Positions 1-6,871 of a DNA stretch of 7,455 bases are shown piece by piece. Numbering within the stretch: position 1 is the first letter of the stretch; each line of letters begins with the position of its first letter. Below the pieces are notes generated by a model. The model had not been told where the DNA came from. It saw only the letters and a program-made list of their open reading frames with translations, and did no database searches. The translations under genes were made by a program, and so were the position numbers. The stretch is from Planctomycetota bacterium. Lineage in GTDB: Bacteria > Planctomycetota > Phycisphaerae > UBA1845 > Fen-1342. The DNA is taken from positions 1 to 7,455 of the forward strand of contig JAUWXH010000088.1 in the NCBI GenBank assembly GCA_030616465.1, given 5' to 3'.

Positions 1-347
1 GTCGGGACACGCTGCTGAAGGCGTTGGCGGACGCCAAGCCGACGTTCCTGGCGTGGCGTTCGCGGGTGCGCGTCGTGCGGCCCTCACCCGACGAGAAGGA
101 GCGCAAGACCATTATCGTCGATCTCGACGAGATGGTTCGCAGCGGGGACGTGAACAGAAACTTCCTGCTGCAAGAGGGAGATATTATCGAGGTTCCGCCC
201 ACGCCCCTGGCCTGGCTGGGCCTGCGCGTGCGTGAGTTGCTCTACCCGCTGCAACCAGCGATGCGGACCTATCAGGAGCCGACAACCGTCATCCGGGCAA
301 CGGATGTTTACGGGGACGGATTCGACACTGGCTCTGACGGCGATTGA
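1..347 (+). CDS. Polysaccharide export protein, Wza/SLBB type (C-terminal part only)
   Basis: The reading frame is open from base 3 with no start of its own, so only the last ~114 residues of a gene beginning outside the window are seen; the TTG at 24 is internal. The fragment holds the end of an SLBB-type beta-grasp domain: a basic strand (RVRVVRPS), a strand ending in VDLDEM, and the signature NFLLQEGDIIEVPP that closes this domain in Wza-like export proteins. It is followed by an amphipathic stretch (PLAWLGLRVRELLYPLQP) placed like the C-terminal helix that lines the outer-membrane pore in Wza, then a short acidic tail (DVYGDGFDTGSDGD). Proteins of this family form the outer-membrane channel for capsule or exopolysaccharide and work with the Wzz/Wzc-type protein encoded next. 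The closest named relative would be the PEP-CTERM-locus export subfamily (TIGR03027), inferred from context. The family call is secure; the subfamily is not. Confidence 0.85.
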   Translation, partial: RDTLLKALADAKPTFLAWRSRVRVVRPSPDEKERKTIIVDLDEMVRSGDVNRNFLLQEGDIIEVPPTPLAWLGLRVRELLYPLQPAMRTYQEPTTVIRATDVYGDGFDTGSDGD

Positions 348-404
348 ACATTGGCGAGACTCCTGATGTCACTGACGCGGAGATCCCGAGGCTAGCAGCA
401 AGCG

Positions 405-2165
405 ATGGCTACACAGCCTGACCGAGCTTTTGAAGACCTGCGCAACACGGTCAACGAATACGCCCGCATTGTCCGCGGACGTTGGCGGCTGGGGTTGATC
501 GGCGTGGGCATCGTGGGCTCGCTCGCGTTCTGGTGCAGTCAATATCTGCCACGTCAATATCGTGCCACGACCCTTTTCGAGCGCCGCGACGACGTGGTGC
601 TGCGTAACCTGATCCAGCGGAACTCCCCTTACAGCTTCGATACGCTCAAGTCGAGCATCACCATGGACATGACCGGCTCGCGAGCCCTGGCCAAGGCCGG
701 TGTCGAGCTGGGAATGTTGCCCGCCGAGGAATTCTCAGTGGGCGGGCCGCTGAGCGACCGGCAACTGAAGATGCTCGACGGGGTGCGGGGACGATACGAG
801 CTCGGGGCGACGATCCGGCTGATCTACAGTTCGCCGAGCCTCGACACCATCGAGTTGTGCTGCGAGGCGAACGATCCGCAGGTCGCCCGTCGGTTCGTGG
901 TCGCCCTGCGCGACCTTTACATCCGCGACACACGCGAGCGGATCAGCGAGATCCTCTCCAGCACGAAAGAGTTCTTCGAGCTGGAGGTCGAGCGTTATCG
1001 CCGACGGGCAGTGGCCGTCCATCAGGAGTTGCGCCGGCGGTTCGAGGAATTTCCGGGCATCGACCCGCTGGACCCGCGCAGCGCCGGAAGTCGCCTGGAA
1101 TCGCTGCGCCTGGAACGCGACCGGCTGGCGCAACGGCAGGCGGAACTTCAAGCGCAGATCACGGCCCGCGAGCAATTCCTGGTTTCGGCGCCGGTGGTGG
1201 CGGCGGATGAGGTGGAGGCGACTGGCGCGTCGCAGCCGCCGGTGTTACCCGGTACGGAGGCGGCCATCCACGGCAGGATCGCTGAGGTCGAGGCTCAGAT
1301 TGCCGAGGCGATGACGGTCGACCGCATGACCCGGGAGCACCCCGTGGTCAAGACACTGTACCGCAAGCTGGAAGGGCTGCGTGCGGCGCGGCGTGCGATT
1401 CGCGCGTCGGCCGCAACCGCCAAGGCGGCCGAAGACGCGCCTGCCGACGCGGGCCAGCTGCGGAGCAAAGTCCATCCCCAGTGGTATGCCCAGCGTCTGC
1501 GGGTGGAACTCGAGCTTGACGCGCTGCGCAAACAACTGGACGTCGTGCGCCCGCGCTGCGAAGAGGCCGTGGCGCGCGCGCAACGGATCGAGCTGTTGTA
1601 CGACGAACTGACGCAGAAAGGCGAGGAGCTCCACAGTCTGGAGGACAAGTACACGCAGGATACGGCTACGGCGGTGGCGTGGCACCAGTATCTCGGGCAG
1701 CTTAACCGCATTCTGGCCGCCGAAAGCGAGCAGCGCGGCACCCAGTTCACGCTGCTCGAGGATCCCAAGCAGATCAACCATGCCACCTCGCCGCGCGTCG
1801 GTTCGGTTTTTGCCGTGTGTTCGGGCCTCGGGCTGGCGGCAGCGGTGCTGCTGGTGGCGCTGGCGGAGCTGCTCGACCGGACCTTCCGCTCGCCCGGTCA
1901 GGTGACGCGGGTATTGGGCGTACCGGTGCTGGAGTGTGTGCGTGTCATTTCCACGCCGAGGGAACGCCGTCGCCGCTGGACCGCGCGGCTGACCTGGACG
2001 CCTGCGCTGGGGATTCTGTTGGCCTGCCTGTTTGTGACCGCGTCGCTGGCGTATTCGAGCCTGGAACGGCCGGCGTTGCACCAGCGGGCGATCGCTAAGC
2101 TGGACCACGCGCTGAGTAAGCTCGGCGTCCCGCCGACATCGTTGGCAGAGGAACATTCGCGTTGA
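405..2165 (+). CDS. Polysaccharide chain-length determinant (Wzz/GumC-like inner-membrane co-polymerase)
   Basis: This 586-residue protein has the layout of a polysaccharide co-polymerase. There is a first membrane segment at about residues 28-47 (LGLIGVGIVGSLAFW), a large periplasmic part with long charged helices likely to form coiled coils (about 183-256, 286-336 and 363-445), and a second membrane segment at about 467-487. The second segment is followed by the Wzz/GumC-type juxtamembrane sequence AELLDRTFRSPGQV and LGVPVLE. These proteins set polymer length and bridge to the outer-membrane exporter encoded just upstream. There is no kinase domain here; the kinase is the next gene, one base away, as in split CapA/CapB-type systems and the TIGR03007/TIGR03018 pair. 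A third hydrophobic stretch (about 534-552) after a basic RERRRRW segment is unusual. The ATG at 405 is chosen because the conserved N-terminal region begins right after it; the ribosome-binding site is weak (GAGG at 388-391, 13 bases away). Confidence 0.88.
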   Translation: MATQPDRAFEDLRNTVNEYARIVRGRWRLGLIGVGIVGSLAFWCSQYLPRQYRATTLFERRDDVVLRNLIQRNSPYSFDTLKSSITMDMTGSRALAKAGVELGMLPAEEFSVGGPLSDRQLKMLDGVRGRYELGATIRLIYSSPSLDTIELCCEANDPQVARRFVVALRDLYIRDTRERISEILSSTKEFFELEVERYRRRAVAVHQELRRRFEEFPGIDPLDPRSAGSRLESLRLERDRLAQRQAELQAQITAREQFLVSAPVVAADEVEATGASQPPVLPGTEAAIHGRIAEVEAQIAEAMTVDRMTREHPVVKTLYRKLEGLRAARRAIRASAATAKAAEDAPADAGQLRSKVHPQWYAQRLRVELELDALRKQLDVVRPRCEEAVARAQRIELLYDELTQKGEELHSLEDKYTQDTATAVAWHQYLGQLNRILAAESEQRGTQFTLLEDPKQINHATSPRVGSVFAVCSGLGLAAAVLLVALAELLDRTFRSPGQVTRVLGVPVLECVRVISTPRERRRRWTARLTWTPALGILLACLFVTASLAYSSLERPALHQRAIAKLDHALSKLGVPPTSLAEEHSR

Positions 2166-2166
2166 G

Positions 2167-3129
2167 GTGCCCTCCGTGGGCTCGATGACGGAAGTGATGA
2201 AGAAGATGCAGGAGCAAGCGGGCCAGCGGGAGGTCCGCGCGCTCGAGGGGCCGAGCGAGGTCCGCCCGGCCGACGAGCAGGTCGGCCCCGCGGAAACACC
2301 CGACCCGCAGTCCGCCTTTGTCTCGAGCGACGTCGCGACGGAGGCGACTGCCTCGTCCGGCGAGGCGACCGGTCCGCCCGCTCCCACAACGCCCGCCGCA
2401 CCGCCCCTCAGCCCCGAGACAGTCGTGTGGAACGCCAAGGACGTAGACCCGGCGGTGATCGCGTTCCACGACCGTTGCTCGGGGATCTGCGAGCAATACC
2501 GCTCGGTGCGTGCGCGCCTGTTGACGATGAACGCCGCGGCGGCGCGCCAGGTCATCGCCATCACCAGCAGCGTGCCCCAGGAAGGCAAGAGCGTGACCAC
2601 GGTCAATCTGGGTCTGGTGATGGCCGAGGGCGGAGAGCACAACATTCTGATCGCGGACGCCGACTTCCGGCGCACCTCGCTGGCACGCATGCTGGGGATC
2701 AACGGCGCACCGGGGCTGGCCGAGTTGGTGCGTGGGGAGGCGGGGCTGAGCGAGGTGCTACAGCCCACGCCATGCCCGAATCTCAAGATCATTCCGGCCG
2801 GGGCCAGCGCGGGCAAGAGCTACGCGGAACTGCTGGGCGGTCCCCCGGCCCGAGCGATTCTGGCCGATTTCCGCGCGCTCTTCCACTATACGTTCCTGGA
2901 CACGCCCCCGGTCACGACCGTCTCGGACGTGAGCATGCTGGCCCCGCATTGCGATGGGACGATCATGGTGATCGAGATGCGTCGCACGCCGGAACCCACC
3001 GTCCAGCAGGCCGTTCGCACGCTGCAAACGAACAACGTGAAGGTATTGGGCTGTATCCTCTCGCGGCACCCGGATCGTCCCTCACGCTACTATGACCGGT
3101 ACTACTACAACTACTACCGCAACGATTGA
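2167..3129 (+). CDS. Bacterial tyrosine autokinase (BY-kinase), CapB/Wzc cytoplasmic-domain type
   Basis: This cytoplasmic P-loop kinase should pair with the membrane protein encoded one base upstream. All BY-kinase hallmarks are visible: Walker A at residues 134-142 (SSVPQEGKS, with K141 the phosphate-binding lysine), Walker A' at 160-168 (ILIADADFR) and Walker B at 243-248 (FLDTPP, D245). A C-terminal tyrosine cluster has seven tyrosines among residues 308-317, the usual autophosphorylation tail. Known members cycle between phosphorylated monomer and unphosphorylated ring to drive polymer length control and export. Residues 1-90 are rich in Pro, Ala, Glu and Ser and look disordered. The YRSVRARLL stretch (111-119) matches the pre-Walker helix typical of the family. 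The start could be GTG 2167 (AGAGGAA at 2147-2153) or ATG 2185 (residue 7); neither has an ideal ribosome-binding site. The last 38 bases also encode the next protein's start. The likely subfamily is the XrtA-locus autokinase (TIGR03018), by context. Confidence 0.9.
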   Translation: MPSVGSMTEVMKKMQEQAGQREVRALEGPSEVRPADEQVGPAETPDPQSAFVSSDVATEATASSGEATGPPAPTTPAAPPLSPETVVWNAKDVDPAVIAFHDRCSGICEQYRSVRARLLTMNAAAARQVIAITSSVPQEGKSVTTVNLGLVMAEGGEHNILIADADFRRTSLARMLGINGAPGLAELVRGEAGLSEVLQPTPCPNLKIIPAGASAGKSYAELLGGPPARAILADFRALFHYTFLDTPPVTTVSDVSMLAPHCDGTIMVIEMRRTPEPTVQQAVRTLQTNNVKVLGCILSRHPDRPSRYYDRYYYNYYRND

Positions 3130-4273
3130 GTCCACACGAACCGCGAGCGTCAGCGATCCGTCGGTCCGGCTCACCCCGGTTGTCTCCTCCCTCTCCGCTG
3201 AGCCGCGACCGTCAGCAAGCGCTCCGCACGACCGCGCCCGCACCGCCTGGAGCGCCTACGTCGAGAGTGCTCCCCAGGCCACCCTGTTCCACCACCCGCT
3301 CTGGTCCGAGGCCGTCCAGGCCGTCTTCGGACACGAGCCGCTGCACCTGGTCGCCAAACGGGGCGAGAATATCGTCGGCCTGCTCCCGCTGATGGAAGTC
3401 CGCAGCCTGCTCGCCGGTCGGCTGCTCGTCAGCATGCCCTACGCCACCTACGGGGGCATCCTGGCCGACGACGAGGAAGTCCGTGATGCACTGGCGGCTG
3501 AGGCCGTCCGGCTCGTTTGGCAGCGCGGGGCGCGGGTTCTCGAGCTGCGCTCTGCCCAAGCCACGATTCCCGGGTTCGAGCCGGACGAGCGCTATGCCGG
3601 CTTCTCACGCCCGCTGCCCCAGCGCCTCGACGACCTCGAGACGTTTCTGCCCCGCAAGGCTCGTGCCGCGGCACGACAGGCCCGGCAGCGCGAACAGCTC
3701 ACCGTTCGCCACGACGCGGGTGGCACCGACATCGGCAACGCCGACTTGCAGCCCGTAGAGCTCGTCTGGACCCTCTATGCGCGCAACATGCGCCGACTGG
3801 CCTCACTCGCCTACCCGCGGCGGTTCTTCACCGAGCTCGTCCGTCGCCTGCGCAAGCGGGCCTGGGTCACGACCGTCTGGCGAGATCGGCGACCGGTCGC
3901 CGGTTTGCTCAGCTTCGTCTTCGGCGACACCGTTATGCCCTACTTCGTGGGCGTTGACGAGCGTGTCCGCTGCACCGGCTGCACCAACCTGCTCTATCTG
4001 ACCGTCATGGAACGGGCCGTCGCCTGCGGGCTACGCCGTTTCGATTTCGGACGCAGTCGCCGAAACAACCACGGCTCGTTCGCCTTCAAGTGCAACCAGG
4101 GCTTTGAGCCGCAGGTCTTGGGGTACCAACGCTGTGTTCCGCCCGGTCGCAAGGCTCCTGACCTGACGCCGAGCAATTCCCGCTTCGCCCTTGCCCGGCG
4201 TCTGTGGCGGCACCTGCCCCTGTCGCTGACGTGTCGACTTGGGGGGTGGTTGTCGAGGTCGATTCCGGGTTGA
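3092..4273 (+). CDS. FemAB-like GNAT-fold acyltransferase, PEP-CTERM/exosortase-locus type
   Basis: This 393-residue protein resembles the FemAB-related family found in exosortase-linked exopolysaccharide loci (TIGR03019). The N-terminal half contains TLFHHPLWSEAV (64-75), LLPLMEV (97-103) and SMPYATYGGILAD (114-126). A GNAT-like core follows (about 185-310: FLPRKARAAARQA, TLYARNMRRL, PVAGLLSFVFGDT). The family hallmark near the end is FDFGRSRRNNHGSFAFK (317-333) followed by GFEPQ. FemAB proteins transfer amino acids or other acyl groups; the acceptor here is unknown, though a cell-surface polysaccharide or its lipid-linked precursor is plausible. ATG 3092 is the only ATG, GTG or TTG before residue 101, which is already inside the conserved domain, so the 38-base overlap with the kinase gene looks real. 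Residues 1-50 are Thr/Ser/Pro-rich and probably disordered. No ribosome-binding site is visible, suggesting translation coupled to the kinase. The C-terminus (366-393) is basic and hydrophobic. Confidence 0.82.
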   Translation: MTGTTTTTTATIESTRTASVSDPSVRLTPVVSSLSAEPRPSASAPHDRARTAWSAYVESAPQATLFHHPLWSEAVQAVFGHEPLHLVAKRGENIVGLLPLMEVRSLLAGRLLVSMPYATYGGILADDEEVRDALAAEAVRLVWQRGARVLELRSAQATIPGFEPDERYAGFSRPLPQRLDDLETFLPRKARAAARQARQREQLTVRHDAGGTDIGNADLQPVELVWTLYARNMRRLASLAYPRRFFTELVRRLRKRAWVTTVWRDRRPVAGLLSFVFGDTVMPYFVGVDERVRCTGCTNLLYLTVMERAVACGLRRFDFGRSRRNNHGSFAFKCNQGFEPQVLGYQRCVPPGRKAPDLTPSNSRFALARRLWRHLPLSLTCRLGGWLSRSIPG

Positions 4274-4279
4274 GGGTGG
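4272..4279 (+). promoter_or_regulatory. Ribosome-binding site GAGGGTGG deciding the glycosyltransferase start
   Basis: GAGGGTGG begins inside the stop codon of the FemAB-like gene and lies 5 bases (from GAGG) before ATG 4281 and 8 bases before ATG 4284. It rules out the in-frame TTG at 4239, which lies inside the upstream gene and adds residues (GGGCRGRFRVEGG) unlike the family's N-terminus. Confidence 0.65.
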
Positions 4280-4280
4280 C

Positions 4281-5573
4281 ATGATGAAACTCCTGATGCT
4301 GACCCAGCGCTTCCCCTACCCCCCCGTCCGGGGTGACTGCATCCGGGCCTGGGGTGAGCTCGAATACCTTTCGCGCCGACACGACGTTTGGCTGGCCTGT
4401 GTGGACCGGGCCAGACCCTGGCCGGCGCAGTTGGCAGAAGCTGAACGCCGATGCCGCGACGTGGCGGTGTGCGTGCGCTCCCGCGCGGCGTGTTTACTGC
4501 GGGGTGGGTTGAGCCTCCTGTGTGGTCGCAGCCTGACGGAGGGGTACTTTGCCGATCGGGGGCTCGCCCGGGTGCTGCGATCTTGGGCCCAAGCGATCCC
4601 GTTTGACGCGGTGCTCACGTTCTCCTCCGCCATGGCCCCGTACGCGGAACTCGTCGGTGCTCTCCGCCGGGCCCTCGACATGAATGACGTGGACAGCTTC
4701 AAGTGGCGGAGCTATGCCGGCCAGGCAACGCCGCCGCTGAGCTGGCTGTATAGGCTGGAGGCGCGGCGACTGGCCGCTGCCGAGTCCGCTTGGGTCCGCG
4801 CACAGGATGTTACTCTGTTGGTGAATGAGCGCGAGCGCCGCAAGCTGGGGGACTGGGTCGAGCCGTCGCGCTCGGCGGTGGTGCGCACGGGGGTGGATCT
4901 CTCGCGGTACAGGCAGGTGGGTGTCGGGCCGGAGGGGATCTCGGTGCCGGCAGAGCCCGTTGTAGGCACGCTGGGCTCGATGTGCTATGCCCCTAATGTC
5001 CGCGCGGTGAACTGGTTTGCCCGGGGCGTCTGGCCGGTGGTCAAGCGTTCGCGGCCGCAGGCCCGCTGGCTGGTGGTGGGCAATCGCCCGAGGCGGAGCG
5101 TCCGCCGCTGGCACCAGCCGCCCGACATCACCGTTACCGGTTTCGTTCCCGACGTGCGGCCGTATCTGCGACGGATGCGTGTCTTCGCCGTTCCGGTCAC
5201 CGGCGACATTGGTGTGCAGACCAAGCTGATCGAGGCGATGGCGGCCGGCAAAGCGGCGGTGGTGACGCCGGACGCCGCCGCCGGCATCGATTACGGCAAC
5301 GAGCCGCCATTCCTGCTGGCCGAGACGCCCGAGCAATATGCCCAGTGTGTGCTGCGGCTGCTCAGTGACGATCGGCTGGTCGGTGAGCTGGGGGCGCGGG
5401 CTCGCGCTGTGGTGGAGGCCAACTACCGGGTCGAGGAGCAGGTCCGCTTGATCGAGCGGTGGCTGCAGCCTGACGGAGCGGCAGATCAACCCACGGGCGA
5501 ACCGCGACCGACGGCGGGCGGCCAGTCCGGCAAAGCCCGCTTGGCAAGGTCCTGCGAGGTGGTGAACGCTTGA
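4281..5573 (+). CDS. Glycosyltransferase, TIGR03087-like sugar transferase (GT-B fold, GT4-like)
   Basis: This 430-residue glycosyltransferase closely resembles the sugar transferase of PEP-CTERM/EpsH loci (TIGR03087). The N-terminal domain starts with LLMLTQRFPYPPVRGD (4-19), giving the donor-side loop of GT-B enzymes. The family-typical blocks FDAVLTFSSAMAPY (108-121), MNDVDSFKWRSYA (134-146) and WLYRLEARRL (155-164) follow. The C-terminal Rossmann domain has VVGTLGSMCYAPNVRAVNWF (227-246), VTGFVPDVRPYL (285-296) and the nucleotide-sugar-binding stretch GVQTKLIEAMAAGKAAVVTP (311-330). Only the second Glu of the EX7E motif (E318) is present, as I recall for this subfamily. It probably adds a sugar to a lipid-linked polysaccharide precursor on the cytoplasmic side; donor and acceptor cannot be read from sequence. 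The start is ATG 4281 or 4284, both served by GAGG at 4272-4275. Residues about 400-430 form a polar low-complexity tail, and the stop overlaps the next gene's TTG start. Confidence 0.87.
   Translation: MMKLLMLTQRFPYPPVRGDCIRAWGELEYLSRRHDVWLACVDRARPWPAQLAEAERRCRDVAVCVRSRAACLLRGGLSLLCGRSLTEGYFADRGLARVLRSWAQAIPFDAVLTFSSAMAPYAELVGALRRALDMNDVDSFKWRSYAGQATPPLSWLYRLEARRLAAAESAWVRAQDVTLLVNERERRKLGDWVEPSRSAVVRTGVDLSRYRQVGVGPEGISVPAEPVVGTLGSMCYAPNVRAVNWFARGVWPVVKRSRPQARWLVVGNRPRRSVRRWHQPPDITVTGFVPDVRPYLRRMRVFAVPVTGDIGVQTKLIEAMAAGKAAVVTPDAAAGIDYGNEPPFLLAETPEQYAQCVLRLLSDDRLVGELGARARAVVEANYRVEEQVRLIERWLQPDGAADQPTGEPRPTAGGQSGKARLARSCEVVNA
5556..5572 (+). promoter_or_regulatory. Ribosome-binding site and TTG start overlapping the upstream stop (TTGA)
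   Basis: GAGGTG at 5556-5561 lies 8 bases before TTG 5570-5572, whose last two bases are part of the TGA stop of the preceding gene (5571-5573). This is a stop-start overlap of the ATGA kind with TTG in place of ATG. The conserved-looking N-terminus NIVCLASNWFDHPTSKHH begins at residue 6, and the next candidates (GTG 5639, ATG 5642) would cut it off, so TTG is the supported start. Coupled translation is likely. Confidence 0.7.
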
Positions 5574-6871
5574 TCCGCGACCGCAACATCGTCTGCCTCG
5601 CCAGCAACTGGTTCGACCACCCCACCAGCAAGCACCACGTGATGCGCATCCTTTCGGAGCTCAATCACGTCCTGTGGGTGAACTATCACGCCTCGCGCCG
5701 CCCGAAGCTCGGCGGGCGCGACGCGCGGATGATCGCCCGGCGTTTGCGACAGGCGTGCGGCGGGGCGCGCCGCATTTCGCCGACGCTGGAGGTCTTGTCG
5801 CCGTTGCTCGTGCCCGTGCCAGATTCGCGGCTGGCGCGCTATGTGAACGGGCGTGTGCTGGGGCGGCAGATCAGAGCCGCGCTACGGCGGGCGGGACGCC
5901 CGCACTCCCCGCGGGTGCCGGCGCGACCCACGCAGTTGTGGTTGTTCACGCCCGACGTTCCGGAGCTGATCGATCTGTTGCGACTAGGCGGGCTGGATGC
6001 CCGCACTCCCCTGGTGGAGCGTGTCGTTTATTACTGTGTGGATGACTTTGCCGCGTTTGCCGGTTTCGATGCGACCCTGGTGGCCGAGCTCGAACGCAGG
6101 ACCATCGCGGCCAGCGACGTTGTCGTCACCAGCTCGGCCAAGCTGTACGAGCAGCGCCGGCCGCTGCATCCGAACACCCACCTGGTCCTGCACGGGGTCG
6201 ATTACGACCACTTCGCCGCGGCGGCCGACCTGTCGCCCGACGCCATCCCCGACGACATCAAGCACCTTCCGCGGCCCGTGCTGGGCTACTTCGGGCTGAT
6301 CAGCGATTACGTCGATCTGGAGCTGCTCGCCCAGGCGGCCCGCCGTCGACCGGATTGGTCGTTCGTGCTCATCGGCGAGGCGCGCTGCGATCTGGGCTGG
6401 CTGCAAGGGCTGAGTAACGTGCACGTTCTCGGGGGGCGGGCATACAAGGAGCTTCCGGCGTATTGCCGCGGTTTTGACGTGGGGCTGGTCCCGTTCCGCA
6501 TGAACCGTCTGACGCGGGCGGTGAACCCGATCAAGCTGCGTGAGTACCTGGCGGCCGGGCTCCCGGTCGTCTCGGCCCCCTTGCCCGAGGTGAATCGCTA
6601 CGCCCACCGGCAGGCCGGATGCCCACCCGACGCGCCCGGGTGCTCGTGCCACGCCGTTTACACGGCGGAGGGGCTGGACGAGTTCCTGGCGGCCTGCGTC
6701 GCCGCTTTGCGGGCCGGCGGCGCGGCTAACCGCCAGGCACGGCAGGCCTTGGTCCAGAGCGAGAGTTGGCGTGCCCGGGTCGAGTTGCTGTCGGAGATCG
6801 TGAGCGGCGGCCGGTGCCCCGGCCAGGCGTGGAAACGCCAAGCGCTCGAATGCCCCGTCACAGTCGGATGA
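5570..6871 (+). CDS. Glycosyltransferase, GT-B fold (GT4/TuaH-like), carrying two palindromic repeats in frame
   Basis: This 433-residue enzyme resembles TuaH-type family 1/4 glycosyltransferases of capsule and teichuronic-acid clusters. The N-terminal domain holds NIVCLASNWFDHPTSKHHVM (6-25), LWVNYHASRRP (35-45), LWLFTPDVPELI (123-134) and VVYYCVDDFAAF (152-163). The linker and C-terminal domain hold VVVTSSAKLYEQR (184-196), HLVLHGVDYDHF (204-215), LGYFGLISDYVDLELL (238-253), VHVLGGRAYKELPAYCRGFDVG (read from 284) and NPIKLREYLAAGLPVV (319-334), where E325 fits the second Glu of EX7E. It should add a sugar during polysaccharide assembly; specificity is unknown. Two copies of a 24-base palindromic repeat lie inside it, encoding residues 106-114 and 140-148, between core strands. 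A cysteine-rich loop (C351, C358, C360) interrupts the usual spacing after PLPEVNRYA. The gene is coupled to its upstream neighbour, and its stop overlaps the convergent zinc-ribbon gene by 14 bases. Confidence 0.83.
   Translation: MIRDRNIVCLASNWFDHPTSKHHVMRILSELNHVLWVNYHASRRPKLGGRDARMIARRLRQACGGARRISPTLEVLSPLLVPVPDSRLARYVNGRVLGRQIRAALRRAGRPHSPRVPARPTQLWLFTPDVPELIDLLRLGGLDARTPLVERVVYYCVDDFAAFAGFDATLVAELERRTIAASDVVVTSSAKLYEQRRPLHPNTHLVLHGVDYDHFAAAADLSPDAIPDDIKHLPRPVLGYFGLISDYVDLELLAQAARRRPDWSFVLIGEARCDLGWLQGLSNVHVLGGRAYKELPAYCRGFDVGLVPFRMNRLTRAVNPIKLREYLAAGLPVVSAPLPEVNRYAHRQAGCPPDAPGCSCHAVYTAEGLDEFLAACVAALRAGGAANRQARQALVQSESWRARVELLSEIVSGGRCPGQAWKRQALECPVTVG
5887..5910 (+). repeat. Palindromic repeat, copy 1 (inside glycosyltransferase gene)
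   Basis: The element has arm GCGGGC (5887-5892), loop gggac, arm GCCCGC (5898-5903) and tail ACTCCCC (5904-5910). Apart from the loop it is identical to the copies at 5988 and 7284. It is read as residues RRAGRPHSP (106-114) of the glycosyltransferase, in a segment between helix IRAALRR and strand LWLFTPDV. Confidence 0.8.
5988..6011 (+). repeat. Palindromic repeat, copy 2 (inside glycosyltransferase gene)
   Basis: The element has arm GCGGGC (5988-5993), loop tggat, arm GCCCGC (5999-6004) and tail ACTCCCC (6005-6011). It starts 101 bases after copy 1, so it is read in another frame and gives GGLDARTPL (140-148) between LIDLLRL and VVYYCVDDF. Confidence 0.8.

Noticed and set aside
348..404. 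Promoter or terminator in the 57-base gap before the chain-length gene
   Set aside because: I saw no stem with T-run and no convincing -35/-10 pair; the gap fits ordinary spacing within an operon.
1245..2816. Long - strand open frame of 523 codons opposite the chain-length and kinase genes
   Set aside because: It has no recognisable domain, a composition of Arg/Pro/Ser/Gly typical of antisense GC-rich DNA, and lies opposite two clear genes with Walker motifs and membrane segments.
3088..3120. TAC/ACT-rich short tandem repeat as a slippage or phase-variation site
   Set aside because: The run is interrupted (gaccgg, aac) and is explained by the tyrosine cluster expected at the end of a BY-kinase.
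4239..4280. TTG 4239 as start of the first glycosyltransferase
   Set aside because: It lies inside the upstream gene, adds 14 residues unlike the family, and lacks the ribosome-binding site present before ATG 4281/4284.
5092..5106. Perfect hairpin GGCGGA-GCG-TCCGCC inside the first glycosyltransferase gene
   Set aside because: Single copy without the ACTCCCC tail; it encodes an ordinary Arg-rich loop (RRSVRR) and is best explained by codon use.
4494..6841. - strand open frames of 331 and 285 codons (4494-5489 and 5984-6841) opposite the glycosyltransferases
   Set aside because: They mirror the third-position GC of the real genes and show no domain; the + strand frames carry glycosyltransferase motifs.
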